Shown here one piece after another: positions 8,886-17,339 of a stretch of DNA of 64,000 nt; the first letter of the stretch is position 1, and each line of letters opens with the position of its first letter. The notes under the pieces are model-generated. The model saw nothing but the letters and a program-made list of their open reading frames with translations, searched no databases and was not told where the DNA came from. The stretch spans positions 62,001-126,000 of the forward strand of contig JAUZRX010000015.1 of NCBI GenBank assembly GCA_030949985.1, written 5' to 3'. This DNA comes from Acidobacteriota bacterium (lineage in GTDB: Bacteria; Acidobacteriota; Polarisedimenticolia; J045). Both the position numbers and the translations under genes were made by a program.

Positions 8886-9419
8886 ATGGTCTTTGCCGAG
8901 AATACCGGCCTTCCCAACGTCCGCTTCGGCCGGGTCGACTGCAAGTGCTCGACCGACGGCGACGATGAGGGGGTGCTGCCCTGCAACGGTGGTGACTGCG
9001 ACGACTCGGACCCGGAGGTGGCCCGGGGTCGGACGGAGATCTGCGACGACGGCAAGGACAACGACTGCGACACGCTCGCCGACTGCAACGACCCCGACTG
9101 CGCCGAGTCGGGTTTCCCCCCGGAGGAGATCGCCGGGCTGCGCTTCGAAGCCGATGGACAAACTCTGCTCTGGGACGCGACCCCGCTGACCGACGGCTAC
9201 GACCTGGCCCGCGGGAAGGCGGGCGACCTGCTGGCCATGGGTTCGTTTGCCTGGGGCGAATGCCTGGCTTCCAACATCGCCACCACCACCGGGACCGACG
9301 TCCAGACGCCGCCTTTCGGCAATGCCTACTACTACCGGGTGCGCGGTCGCCGGCCGACCCGCCTGGTGGCGAGCTGGGGAACCCCCCTCAGGGACGACAC
9401 GCTGACCGGTTGCCCCTGA
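8886..9419 (+). CDS. MopE-type Cys/Asp-rich metal-binding protein, probably an N-terminally truncated remnant
   Basis: The 177-residue frame carries the MopE-like motif twice in degenerate form: CNGGDCDDSDPEV followed by EICDDGKDNDCD and CNDPDC, a calcium- or metal-binding pattern found in surface and secreted proteins. The C-terminal part (GLRFEADGQTLLWDATP through YYYRVRG to a terminal CP) resembles the degenerate Fn3-like domain common at the end of acidobacterial secreted proteins. There is no signal peptide, the ribosome-binding site is weak, and stops occur in the frame just upstream. The usual N-terminal domains are missing, so this is either a decayed gene or one started at the wrong place. 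Confidence 0.55.
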   Translation: MVFAENTGLPNVRFGRVDCKCSTDGDDEGVLPCNGGDCDDSDPEVARGRTEICDDGKDNDCDTLADCNDPDCAESGFPPEEIAGLRFEADGQTLLWDATPLTDGYDLARGKAGDLLAMGSFAWGECLASNIATTTGTDVQTPPFGNAYYYRVRGRRPTRLVASWGTPLRDDTLTGCP

Positions 9420-9470
9420 TCCGGCCGTCGTTCCCGCTCCGGCCTGGCGGGCGTGGGGCCTGGCGTCGAC

Positions 9471-10724
9471 TCAGCACTCCCGCCCGGGCGGGCAGAGACT
9501 CCGGGCGGCGCCTGCGCCGGCCACCGCGCCGCTGGACCAGGCCCATTGAAAGTTGAAGCCGCCGAGCCGGCCGTCCACGTCGCAGATCTCGCCGCACAGG
9601 TGCAGGCCGGGGCAGCAGCGCGACTCGAGGGTCTCGAGGCGAAGCTGGGCGAGGGGAATGCCCCCCGCTGTGGTCTCCGCCTTGTGCCAGCCCCGGTGGC
9701 CGGTCACCGGCACGATGCCCCCGGTGACCGCCGCCAGCAGGCGACGCCGGGCGCTGCGATCCAGCCGGTGCAGGGGCAGGCCCGGTTCCACCGCGGCGTC
9801 GGCGGCCAGCACCTGCGCCAGCCGTGTCGGCAGGCGCTCGCGCAAGGTGGCGCTCACCGTGCCGTGGCGCTCGAGCAGTCGCCTTTCCAGCTCGTCGCGC
9901 CCCGCCGGCCACCAGTCGATCTCGAGCCGCGGCGCGCCGCCCGCGGCCTTCAGCGCCAGGTAGTGCCGACTGATGTCCAGCACCGCCGGGCCGGAGACGC
10001 CGAAGTGGGTGCAGAGCACCGCTCCCCGGGCCCGGGGCGGCTTGCCCCTGCCCGCGCCCAGCACCCGCACTCGGGCCTCGGCGGCGGTGCCGGGGATCGT
10101 CCGCAGCCGGCAGCCTTCCTCCAGCCGCAGGGGCACCAGGGCCGGGTGGATCGCCGCCGTGGTCTCGTGGCCCAGGGCGCGGGCCAGCGCGTAGCCCCGG
10201 CCGTCGGAGCCGCTTTTGGGCAAGGCCCGGCCGCCGGTGGCGAGGATCACCCGCCGGGCCGTGAGCATGCCGTGGGGCCCGGCGAGCCGAAAGCCGGGCC
10301 CGTTCCGCTCGAGGCTCTCCACGCGAAACGGATGCCGCAGCTCGACGCCGTGGCTCCGGAGCCCATCGAGCAGGGCCTCGAGCACGGAGCGGGCGCGCCC
10401 GGTGGACGGGTAGAGCCTGCCCGGGGGCTCTTCGCGCCACTCCAGGCCCAGTTCCCGGAAGCGATCCAGCGTGGCGCTGACGGGAAAGCGGCGCAGCACC
10501 CGGCGGATCGCCGGGGGCGTCGAGCCGTGGTAGTCCCGCTCGCTGACCTGCCGGTGCCCCAGGTTGCAGCGACCGCCGCCGGAGACGAGGATCTTCGCCC
10601 CCAGGTGTCGGGCCCCGTCGACAGCCACGATGCGCAGCCCCGCCTCGGTGCGCGCGGCGGCCAGGGCGGCCCACAAACCCGCCGCCGAGGCGCCCACCAC
10701 CGCCAGGTCCACCTCCTGCGGCAC
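9471..10724 (-). CDS. HI0933-family FAD-dependent flavoprotein
   Basis: This is a 417-residue flavoprotein of the HI0933/YhiN (TIGR00275-like) family. It has an N-terminal Rossmann FAD motif VVGASAAGLWAALAA, the family-specific ILVSGGGRCNLGH, a central LATGGRALPKSGSDG loop, and the C-terminal signature GEICDVDGRLGGFNFQWAW that closes over the flavin. Start is GTG, seven bases after the rfaE2 stop, with an upstream GGAGC-type site, so it is the last gene of the LPS operon. The substrate is unknown; involvement in LPS synthesis is suggested only by position. Confidence 0.88.
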   Translation of the reverse strand: MPQEVDLAVVGASAAGLWAALAAARTEAGLRIVAVDGARHLGAKILVSGGGRCNLGHRQVSERDYHGSTPPAIRRVLRRFPVSATLDRFRELGLEWREEPPGRLYPSTGRARSVLEALLDGLRSHGVELRHPFRVESLERNGPGFRLAGPHGMLTARRVILATGGRALPKSGSDGRGYALARALGHETTAAIHPALVPLRLEEGCRLRTIPGTAAEARVRVLGAGRGKPPRARGAVLCTHFGVSGPAVLDISRHYLALKAAGGAPRLEIDWWPAGRDELERRLLERHGTVSATLRERLPTRLAQVLAADAAVEPGLPLHRLDRSARRRLLAAVTGGIVPVTGHRGWHKAETTAGGIPLAQLRLETLESRCCPGLHLCGEICDVDGRLGGFNFQWAWSSGAVAGAGAARSLCPPGREC

Positions 10725-10731
10725 GGGCGTG

Positions 10732-11226
10732 TCAGCTCCCTCGAGCGATGGCCCGGATGATGTCGGTGGTGGCGTGGTCCTTGGGATCCCCGACGATCAC
10801 CACCTCGATCCCCAGCTCCCGGTGCAGGGCCTGCTCTTCGGCGGGCAGGGTTTCGGGACGGTAGTCGGTGCCCTTGGCGTGGAGGTCGGGTCGCAGGCCT
10901 TGCAGGGTGGCCGCCACGGACAGCTCGTCGAACCAGGTCACCAGGTCCACCGCCTCGAGCGCGGCGATGACGGTCATGCGCTCGGCGAGGGGAAGCAGGG
11001 GACGCCCGGGACCCTTGTAGCGGCGGGCCGAGTCGTCGGAGTTGAGGGCCACCACCAGCAGGTCGCCGGCCCGGCGGGCGGCGGCCAGGTAGCGGGCGTG
11101 ACCGACGTGCACCAGGTCGAACAGGCCGTTGGCCAGCACCACCGTCCCGGGGCGGCCCTGCTCGGCCCAGCGGGCGGCGATGGCCTCCCGTGCGAGGATC
11201 TTCGACTGAGGCGATCGTGGGTTCAT
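10732..11226 (-). CDS. rfaE2: D-glycero-beta-D-manno-heptose 1-phosphate adenylyltransferase
   Basis: This enzyme activates heptose-1-phosphate with ATP to ADP-heptose for LPS inner core. The 164-residue protein is a nucleotidyltransferase of the cytidylyltransferase fold with VLANGLFDLVHVGHARYL, containing the HxGH motif, and the later TTDIIRAI segment (ISSTxI equivalent). ATG at 11226 overlaps the rfaE1 stop by four bases. In E. coli this activity is the C-terminal half of HldE; here it is a separate gene, as in many other phyla. Confidence 0.93.
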   Translation of the reverse strand: MNPRSPQSKILAREAIAARWAEQGRPGTVVLANGLFDLVHVGHARYLAAARRAGDLLVVALNSDDSARRYKGPGRPLLPLAERMTVIAALEAVDLVTWFDELSVAATLQGLRPDLHAKGTDYRPETLPAEEQALHRELGIEVVIVGDPKDHATTDIIRAIARGS

Positions 11227-12245
11227 GCTCCCCGGGTCCCCTCGATGGCCTGCACGAGTTCCTCCCGGCTGACGGTGGCCGTCCCGCGCTTCATCACCAC
11301 CAACCCGCCGGCGATGTTGGCCAATTCGGCGGCCTCGGACCAACTGGCTCCGGCGGCCCGGGCAGCGGTGAAGACGGCGATCACCGTGTCGCCCGCCCCG
11401 GTGACGTCGGCGATCTCGTCACTGCCGAAGACGGGTATGGTGTGCGGGGCGCGGCGCGACTCGAGCAGGGTCATGCCCCGGCTGCCCCGGGTGACCAGCA
11501 GCGCCCGCGCCCCGAGGCGACGACGCAGGCGGCGGGCGGCGGCCACGATCCCGGCCTCGTCCTCGTCGGCCAGCACCACTCCCGCGGCTCGCTCGAGTTC
11601 TTCCAGGTTGGGCGTGGCGGCGTCCACGCCTCGATAGGCGGGCAGGGCGAAGCGGCTGTCGAGGGTCACCGGTCCGTCGCCGCCACCGATTTCCGTCACC
11701 AGGGCCGGATCCACCGAGCCGTAGCCGTAGTCGGCCACCAGCAAGGCCGCCCCCCGCCTGCGCCAGGCGCGGGCGCGGCGGATCAGGGCGCGCCGTGTCC
11801 CGGTCGTCAGGGGGCAGTCCGAGCGCCCCCGGTCGAGGCGCACGATCTGCTGCTTGGCGGTGTGGGGCGAGCCGGCGAGGATGCGGCTCTTGGAGGGGGT
11901 GACGTAACGGCGCTCGGCGATCACGCCCTCCACGTCGACATGGAGACTCGCCAGCAGGTCACGCAGCGCCTCGCCGCGTTCGTCGTCGCCCACCCGGGCG
12001 CACAGGCCGACCTGCACCCCCAGCGCCGCCAGGTTGGCCGCGGTGTTGCCGGCGCCTCCGGGCATGGTCTTCGAGTCGCGGTGGTCGAGGATCAGCACCG
12101 GGGCTTCCCGGGAGACCCGGGCGATCTCCCCGAAGACGAACTCGTCGAGCACCGGGTCCCCGAGCACCATCACCCGGGCGTGGGGCAGAGCCTCCACCCG
12201 GGCCAGCAGGCGCGCCGCGCCGGGCCTGGCGTTGCGGGCGCTCAC
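11223..12245 (-). CDS. rfaE1: D-glycero-beta-D-manno-heptose 7-phosphate kinase
   Basis: This PfkB-family sugar kinase makes heptose 1,7-bisphosphate. In the 340-residue protein VMVLGDPVLDEFVFG opens the fold, followed by MPGGAGNTAANLAALG, TPNLEELERAAG, and the anion-hole/catalytic segment DVTGAGDTVIAVF. GTG at 12243-12245 was chosen because it overlaps the gmhB stop (GTGA) and places the first conserved strand at the usual distance. It is coupled to rfaE2 downstream by ATGA. Confidence 0.93.
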   Translation of the reverse strand: MSARNARPGAARLLARVEALPHARVMVLGDPVLDEFVFGEIARVSREAPVLILDHRDSKTMPGGAGNTAANLAALGVQVGLCARVGDDERGEALRDLLASLHVDVEGVIAERRYVTPSKSRILAGSPHTAKQQIVRLDRGRSDCPLTTGTRRALIRRARAWRRRGAALLVADYGYGSVDPALVTEIGGGDGPVTLDSRFALPAYRGVDAATPNLEELERAAGVVLADEDEAGIVAAARRLRRRLGARALLVTRGSRGMTLLESRRAPHTIPVFGSDEIADVTGAGDTVIAVFTAARAAGASWSEAAELANIAGGLVVMKRGTATVSREELVQAIEGTRGA

Positions 12246-12823
12246 GGCCGTCCCTCCCGCTCGAAGATCCATTCCAGGGCCGCGGCCAGGTCGTCGGCCA
12301 CGTGGTCGGGCCAGACGCCGGCGGCCGGCCCCTTCCACAACAGTTCCCCGCGGCCGTATCCGGTGCGCAGCAGCACGGTGCCACGCACGCCGGCGGCCCG
12401 CCCCGCCCCCACGTCCCTGAAGGAGTCGCCCACCATGTAGCTGCGGGAGAGGTCCAGGTCCAGTTCGGCGGCCGCCTGGAGCAGCATTCCCGGCCCCGGC
12501 TTGCGGCAAGTGCAGGCCCGGCGGTAGCCCGGCCCCCCCACGTCGGGGTGATGGACACAGGCGTAGAGCCCGTCGAGCCGCGCCCCCTGCTCGGCGAGCA
12601 TGCCGGCCAGCCGCCGCTGGGTGGCTTCCAGCACGTGGGCCGGGAAGTAGCCGCGGGCCACGCCGGCCTGGTTGGTGGCGACCACCGCCGCCCAGCCCCG
12701 CCGGTTGACCTCGGCGACAAGCTCCGCGCAGCGGGGCTGCAGCTCGAGCCGGTCGGGGTGATTGACGTAACCCACCTCGCGGCAGAGGGTGCCATCGCGG
12801 TCGAAGAAGATTGCCGGCTTCAA
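12242..12823 (-). CDS. gmhB: D-glycero-beta-D-manno-heptose 1,7-bisphosphate 7-phosphatase
   Basis: This HAD-superfamily phosphatase of ADP-heptose synthesis has 193 residues. Motif I is FFDRDGTL, with the nucleophile Asp and acid/base Asp; the Cys-His zinc-binding region appears as CVHHPDVGGPGYRRACTCRKPGPGM (seen in two parts around CVHHPDV and ACTCRKP), and motif IV as MVGDSFRDVGAG. The start codon is TTG at 12823, supported by a strong GGGGGAGGAGG sequence just upstream. Together with rfaE1 and rfaE2 it supplies three consecutive steps to ADP-heptose. Confidence 0.93.
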   Translation of the reverse strand: MKPAIFFDRDGTLCREVGYVNHPDRLELQPRCAELVAEVNRRGWAAVVATNQAGVARGYFPAHVLEATQRRLAGMLAEQGARLDGLYACVHHPDVGGPGYRRACTCRKPGPGMLLQAAAELDLDLSRSYMVGDSFRDVGAGRAAGVRGTVLLRTGYGRGELLWKGPAAGVWPDHVADDLAAALEWIFEREGRP

Positions 12824-12824
12824 G

Positions 12825-13739
12825 CTAGACCTCCTCCCCCGGCCGGGGGCGGCTCTTCCAGCGATCGTGGAGCCACAGCCAGGTGCCGGGGTTGTCCCGG
12901 ATCCACCCCTCGATCATCCGCGATGCGGCCTCCGTCAGAGCGCGGGCGCGCTGCCTGAGATCTCCCGACTCGGCCGCGGGAAGGTCGAGGGGAGGATGGT
13001 AGACGATGCGGTAGCCTCCGTCCGGCCGCGGGATCGAGACCACCGGCACCACCGGGGCCCCCAGGCGCAGGGCGAAATGGCCCAGGGTCTGGGTGGTGGT
13101 GGCGTTGCGGCCGAAGAAGGGGAAGTAGAAGCGTGGCGGGACGCGCACGTTCTGGTCGATCAGGATCGCCAGCGCCCGTCCCGCGCGCAGGCTCTGCATC
13201 GCCCGGCGCAGGGCCCCGTGCTTGCCCAGCACCCGGTTGCCCGGGAGCTCACGCCAGCGGTTGATCGCCGCCTCGAGCCAGGGGTTGTCCAGGGGGCGGG
13301 CGATGAAGTCCATGGGAAAGCCCGCCAGGGCCTGTCGCTGGGCCACCAGCTCCCAGTTGCCCATGTGGGCCGAGAAGACGATCACTCCCTTACCCCGGGC
13401 GTGGGCCGCGGCGAGATGCTCGAGTCCCTCGACTTCGAACAGGCTCTCGGCGTCGGGCCTGAGGTAGGCCGGCAGGGCCAGGCACTCCACGGCCACCCGG
13501 CCGAAGTGCCGAAAGGCCTGGTGCGCCAGCCGGGCGGCCTGGGGCGGATCGACGCCCAGGGCGGCGCGCAGGTTGTCGCGGGCCAGTTTGCGGTGATGGC
13601 TGTCGAGGGCGTGGACCAGGCTGCCCAGGGCATGCCCCACCGCCACCCGTCCCCGTGGCGGCAGGGTCCGCAGCAGCGCCGCCAGGGGCAGCAGGATCGC
13701 CGCCTCCAGGCGTCGCAGCAGGCTCGGCCGGTCGCTCAT
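12825..13739 (-). CDS. Lysophospholipid/lauroyl acyltransferase family protein (LpxL/HtrB-like)
   Basis: This is probably the late acyltransferase that adds a secondary fatty acid to Kdo-lipid IVA. The 304-residue protein has a hydrophobic N-terminus (LEAAILLPLAALLRTLP), the catalytic HxxxxD/E-type motif in VFSAHMGNWEL, and the LIDQNVRVPPRFYFPFFG block typical of the LpxL/LpxM family. It overlaps lpxK by four bases (ATG within its stop) and sits one base before gmhB. The acyl chain used cannot be predicted. Confidence 0.88.
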   Translation of the reverse strand: MSDRPSLLRRLEAAILLPLAALLRTLPPRGRVAVGHALGSLVHALDSHHRKLARDNLRAALGVDPPQAARLAHQAFRHFGRVAVECLALPAYLRPDAESLFEVEGLEHLAAAHARGKGVIVFSAHMGNWELVAQRQALAGFPMDFIARPLDNPWLEAAINRWRELPGNRVLGKHGALRRAMQSLRAGRALAILIDQNVRVPPRFYFPFFGRNATTTQTLGHFALRLGAPVVPVVSIPRPDGGYRIVYHPPLDLPAAESGDLRQRARALTEAASRMIEGWIRDNPGTWLWLHDRWKSRPRPGEEV

Positions 13740-14812
13740 GGTGTCCTTTCCTCCAGGGCCTGCCGGCAGCGTTCGAGCAGCCAGGCGCCCGCGCCGATCT
13801 CGAAATCCACCGTCAGGACGGTGGGGCGGGGAGCGCTTTCGGGCCAGCGTACCGCGTCTTTCTCGGTGGTCACGATCCAGCGGGCCCGGCAGCGGGCGGC
13901 GGCCCGGGTGATGGCTGCAGCCTCCCGGGTACCGAAGCGGTGGTGGTCGGGCCAGGCCAGGTGGTCGAGCACCCGGGCCCGGAGACCCTCGAGGGTGGCG
14001 CGAAAGGTCTCGGGGCGGGCGATGCCGCTGACCGCCAGCACCCGCTCCCCTGCCAGGCGCTGGGGCGGGGCCGGATCCTGGCCGGGGATCAGCAGGCGGC
14101 CCGGTCGGTGGGTCGCCGCCAGCACCGGCGGGACGTGCTCCGCCGGCAGCGCGGCGAGCGTCTCCCGCAGGGCCGCGGGCAGGGCGCCGGCGGCCAGGGG
14201 AACGGTGTGGGCCGCCAGCTCCGACGGGGCGCGGGTGAGGATGAGCACGTCGGCCCGGGCCAGCCCACGCGGGGGCTCTCGCAGCCAGCCGGCCGGCAGG
14301 CCGCGACCGCCGCCGAGAGGATCGGCGGCGTCGAGCAGCACGATGTCCAGCTCCCGGGCCAGGGCGCGGTGCTGAAAACCATCGTCGAGCACCGCCACGT
14401 CGGCTCCCTCATCCCGGGCCAGCGCACAGCCTTCCAGCCGCCGGCGGGCGACGACCACCAGGCCGGCGACCTGCCGGCGCGCGATCATCATCGCCTCGTC
14501 GCCGGCCTCGTCCACCGTGGCCTGGATCCGGGCTCCGCGAGACACCACCAGCGGATCCTTCCGCCGCCGCCCGCCGTAGCCCCGGGAGACGACGGCGGGC
14601 TTCCGGCCTTCGGCGGTGAGCCGGGCGGCCAGCCAGAGGGTCATGGGGGTCTTGCCCGTGCCGCCGGCGGCCAGGTTGCCCAGGGAGATCACCGGCAGCG
14701 GGGCGCGGCCGGGTCGGCGCCGGTCCCATCGCCGGTGATGCCAGCCGGCGGCGGCAAGGTAGAGCCGGCCCACGGGGGACAGCCAGGGGCGGGGATGGCG
14801 CGCGCCGCTCAC
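13736..14812 (-). CDS. lpxK: Tetraacyldisaccharide 4'-kinase
   Basis: LpxK phosphorylates the 4' position of the lipid A precursor at the inner membrane. The 358-residue protein has the P-loop SLGNLAAGGTGKTPMTLWLA, then VSRGYGGRR, DEAMMIARR, and VAVLDDGFQHRALAREL, all family hallmarks. The start is GTG, overlapping the waaA stop (GTGA). It is the second gene of the LPS operon. Confidence 0.96.
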   Translation of the reverse strand: MSGARHPRPWLSPVGRLYLAAAGWHHRRWDRRRPGRAPLPVISLGNLAAGGTGKTPMTLWLAARLTAEGRKPAVVSRGYGGRRRKDPLVVSRGARIQATVDEAGDEAMMIARRQVAGLVVVARRRLEGCALARDEGADVAVLDDGFQHRALARELDIVLLDAADPLGGGRGLPAGWLREPPRGLARADVLILTRAPSELAAHTVPLAAGALPAALRETLAALPAEHVPPVLAATHRPGRLLIPGQDPAPPQRLAGERVLAVSGIARPETFRATLEGLRARVLDHLAWPDHHRFGTREAAAITRAAARCRARWIVTTEKDAVRWPESAPRPTVLTVDFEIGAGAWLLERCRQALEERTP

Positions 14813-16095
14813 CGGAGTCTCTCCCCGATGGCCTGCAGGACGGTGGCCGAAAAACCGCGCTGCTCGGCGACCACGCGCTGCGCGGCGCCCGATGCCTGGC
14901 GGCGGGCGGCATCATCGCGAATCCAGCGTTCGAGGGCCCGGACCACCGCATCGCCGTCGGCGGCGCGCACCAGGGCGCCCGCCTGCTCGAGGGGTTCGGT
15001 CAGCACCCGCTGGTGGGAGTCGTAGGGACCGACCACCTGGGGACAGCCCGCGGCGGCCGCCTCCAGCGGTGAGTGGCCACCGACGGGCACCAGGGTGCCG
15101 CCGACGAAACAGGCCCGGGCCAGGGGGTAGAGCCGCGGCAGGAGCCCCAGGCGGTCGACCAGGACCCAACGGGCTTTTCGGGGTGGCACGCCGGCGGACA
15201 GCCGGGCGAGGCCGCCGGCGGGGGCGATCGCCTCGATTTCCGCGGCCACCGCGTCGAAGCGCCGCGGGTGGCGGGGAGCGACCAGGATGCCCACCGCCGA
15301 TCCGTCCGCCTCCAGCCTGTCGAGACCCCCGGCCAGGGCGGCGCACTCGCCGGGGTGGACGCTGCCGAGCACGATCCAGGGGCGCCCCCCATCGACGCCC
15401 AGCAGGGTGGCTACGGACGCGGCGCCCCCGGGGGGAGGGGGGGCAGGGGCCGCGTCCCACTTGAGCTGGCCGGTGGGGCCCAGGCGCTCGCCGGCCACTC
15501 CCAAGTCGAGCAGGCGCCGGCGGTCTTCCTCGCTGGCGGGAAAAATGCGTTCGAAGCGTCCGAGTACCCGTCGATAGAGCGCGCGCCAGCGCCAATACTG
15601 CTTCCACCTCTCCGGAGAGAGCCGGGCCGCCACCAGCATGGCGGGAATCGAGCGCTGGTGCAGGGCCTCGAGCCGCAGCGGCCAGAGTTCGGTCTCCACC
15701 ACCAGGTGCAGGCGGGGGCGGATCGCGTCGAGAAAGCGCCGCAGGGGGCCGGGTGCATCCCAGGGGCCCAGGCGGGCCCGATGGCCGCCCTGCTCGGCGG
15801 CGGCGCGTCCGCTGCGGGTGGTGCTGGTCAGCAGCAGGGGGCCGTCGTCGGCCAGGGCGTCGGCCAGCCGGCCCATCGAGCGGATTTCGCCGACGCTCGC
15901 TCCGTGCAGCCAGAGGGCTCCGGGCGGGAGCTTTCCCGGCAGATCGAGAGCCAGGCGCTCGTCCAGCGCCCGACAGGCCTCGGCCCGGCCCACCAGGCGC
16001 AGGCCGGACAGGCCGACCCGCGCCCCCGCCGCTGCGCCCGTGGCCAGCAGCCGCCAGGTCGCCAGCAGCGCCTCTCCCGAAAGCGTTTCAGGCAC
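14809..16095 (-). CDS. waaA: 3-deoxy-D-manno-octulosonic acid (Kdo) transferase
   Basis: This GT30 enzyme adds Kdo to lipid IVA. The 428-residue protein contains LWLHGASVGEIRSMGRLADAL (donor/acceptor site with the conserved Glu), LTSTTRSGRAAAE, VVETELWP, and the C-terminal VGGTLVPVGGHSPLEAAAAG that binds CMP-Kdo. GTG at 16093-16095 was chosen because a GGAG-type site (GCAGGAGAAACC) lies eight bases upstream; a longer open frame without such a site continues to 16179. It is the promoter-proximal gene of the LPS/heptose operon and diverges from mdh. Confidence 0.93.
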   Translation of the reverse strand: MPETLSGEALLATWRLLATGAAAGARVGLSGLRLVGRAEACRALDERLALDLPGKLPPGALWLHGASVGEIRSMGRLADALADDGPLLLTSTTRSGRAAAEQGGHRARLGPWDAPGPLRRFLDAIRPRLHLVVETELWPLRLEALHQRSIPAMLVAARLSPERWKQYWRWRALYRRVLGRFERIFPASEEDRRRLLDLGVAGERLGPTGQLKWDAAPAPPPPGGAASVATLLGVDGGRPWIVLGSVHPGECAALAGGLDRLEADGSAVGILVAPRHPRRFDAVAAEIEAIAPAGGLARLSAGVPPRKARWVLVDRLGLLPRLYPLARACFVGGTLVPVGGHSPLEAAAAGCPQVVGPYDSHQRVLTEPLEQAGALVRAADGDAVVRALERWIRDDAARRQASGAAQRVVAEQRGFSATVLQAIGERLR

Positions 16096-16250
16096 CCGGT
16101 TTCTCCTGCATCCCGGGGTGCGGGGTCTTGCAGTTCGGCCCGCGGCCGCGCATGCTGAAGCCCCACCCACGCGGGGCACCGGTTCCCAGGCTGCCCCTGC
16201 ACCGTGCAGACCCCCAGAGACCGGCCCGCCGGGGCCGCGGAGGAGTTCCG

Positions 16251-17207
16251 ATGCTGGACAAGATTGGTGTCATCGGTGGAGGCATGATCGGTGGTGTTCT
16301 CTGCCAGGAGATTCCCAGGCGGCGCCTGGCCCGTACCCTCGCGTTGGTGGACATCATGCCCCCCGACCTGGCCAAGGGAAAGTGCCTCGACATCGCCGAG
16401 GGCAGCCCGGTGATGGGTTTCGACGTGAGTTTCGACGCCGGCAAGGGGTACGAGGTACTGGCCGGTGCCCAGCTGGTGATCAACACCGCCGGCGTGCCTC
16501 GCAAGCCGAAGCCCGACGGCACGCTGCCGACCCGGGAGGAGCTGCTGCAGACCAACCTGAAGATCACCGACGCGGTGGCCCAGGGGATCCGCGAGCACTG
16601 TCCCGGGGCGATCGTGATCTCCATCGCCAACCCCCTCGACGCCATCGTCTACCGCCTTTCCCGCCAACTGGGGCGGGACCGGACGAGCCTGTTCGGTATG
16701 GCCGGTGTGCTGGATTCCGCGCGTTACCGTTACTTCGTCGCCGAGGCCGCGGGAGTGTCGGTGGAAAACGTCGAGGCCCTGGTGCTCGGTGGTCACGGCG
16801 ACACCATGGTGCCGATCCGTTCCGCCTGCCGTATCGCCGGGCTGAGCGTCGAACTCTTCCTCGAAGACGACGTGCTCGAGAGCATCGAGGCTCGGACCCG
16901 GAAGGCCGGCGGCGAGGTGGTCAAGCTGATCGGCACCGGCTCGGCCTTCGTCTCTCCGGCCTGGTCGGCTCTCGAGATGGCCGAGGCGATCATCTTCGAC
17001 AAAAAGAAGGTGATGGCCGTTTCGGCCCGCCTGGAAGGGGAGTACGGCGTGGAAGGCCTCTACGTGGGAGTGCCCGCGATTCTCGGCCGCGGGGGGGTCG
17101 AGAAGGTGCTCGAGGTGCCCCTGACGGACAGCGAGCGCACTCTTTTCGAGAAATCGGTGGAGGCCGTGCGCTCGACGGCGGCGGACGTCGATCGCCTGAC
17201 GGCTTGA
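16251..17207 (+). CDS. mdh: Malate dehydrogenase (LDH-like type)
   Basis: This is an NAD-dependent malate/lactate dehydrogenase, most likely malate dehydrogenase. The 318-residue protein opens with the NAD-binding IGVIGGGMIGGVL and continues with the acidic VDIMPPDLAKGKCLDIAEG, INTAGVPRKP with the substrate-selecting Arg, ANPLDAIVYRLSRQLG, GVLDSARYRYFVAEAAG and the catalytic His in GGHGDTMVP. Between PRKP and the second substrate Arg (TREELL) the active-site loop carries about five extra residues compared with the usual KPGMSRDDL. The start ATG follows GGAGGAG. Single gene, divergent from waaA. Confidence 0.9.
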   Translation: MLDKIGVIGGGMIGGVLCQEIPRRRLARTLALVDIMPPDLAKGKCLDIAEGSPVMGFDVSFDAGKGYEVLAGAQLVINTAGVPRKPKPDGTLPTREELLQTNLKITDAVAQGIREHCPGAIVISIANPLDAIVYRLSRQLGRDRTSLFGMAGVLDSARYRYFVAEAAGVSVENVEALVLGGHGDTMVPIRSACRIAGLSVELFLEDDVLESIEARTRKAGGEVVKLIGTGSAFVSPAWSALEMAEAIIFDKKKVMAVSARLEGEYGVEGLYVGVPAILGRGGVEKVLEVPLTDSERTLFEKSVEAVRSTAADVDRLTA

Positions 17208-17339
17208 AGTCCCGGCCCCCGGCGGGATCGCCGCCGGCCGATTCGGCACCCGGCACGGAATCCGGGATAATGGTCTTGCACCGCGACGGCGGGACGGTGA
17301 CGCCCTCCGCAGAGCGCCGGGGGCAGAGGAGCGAGAGGC

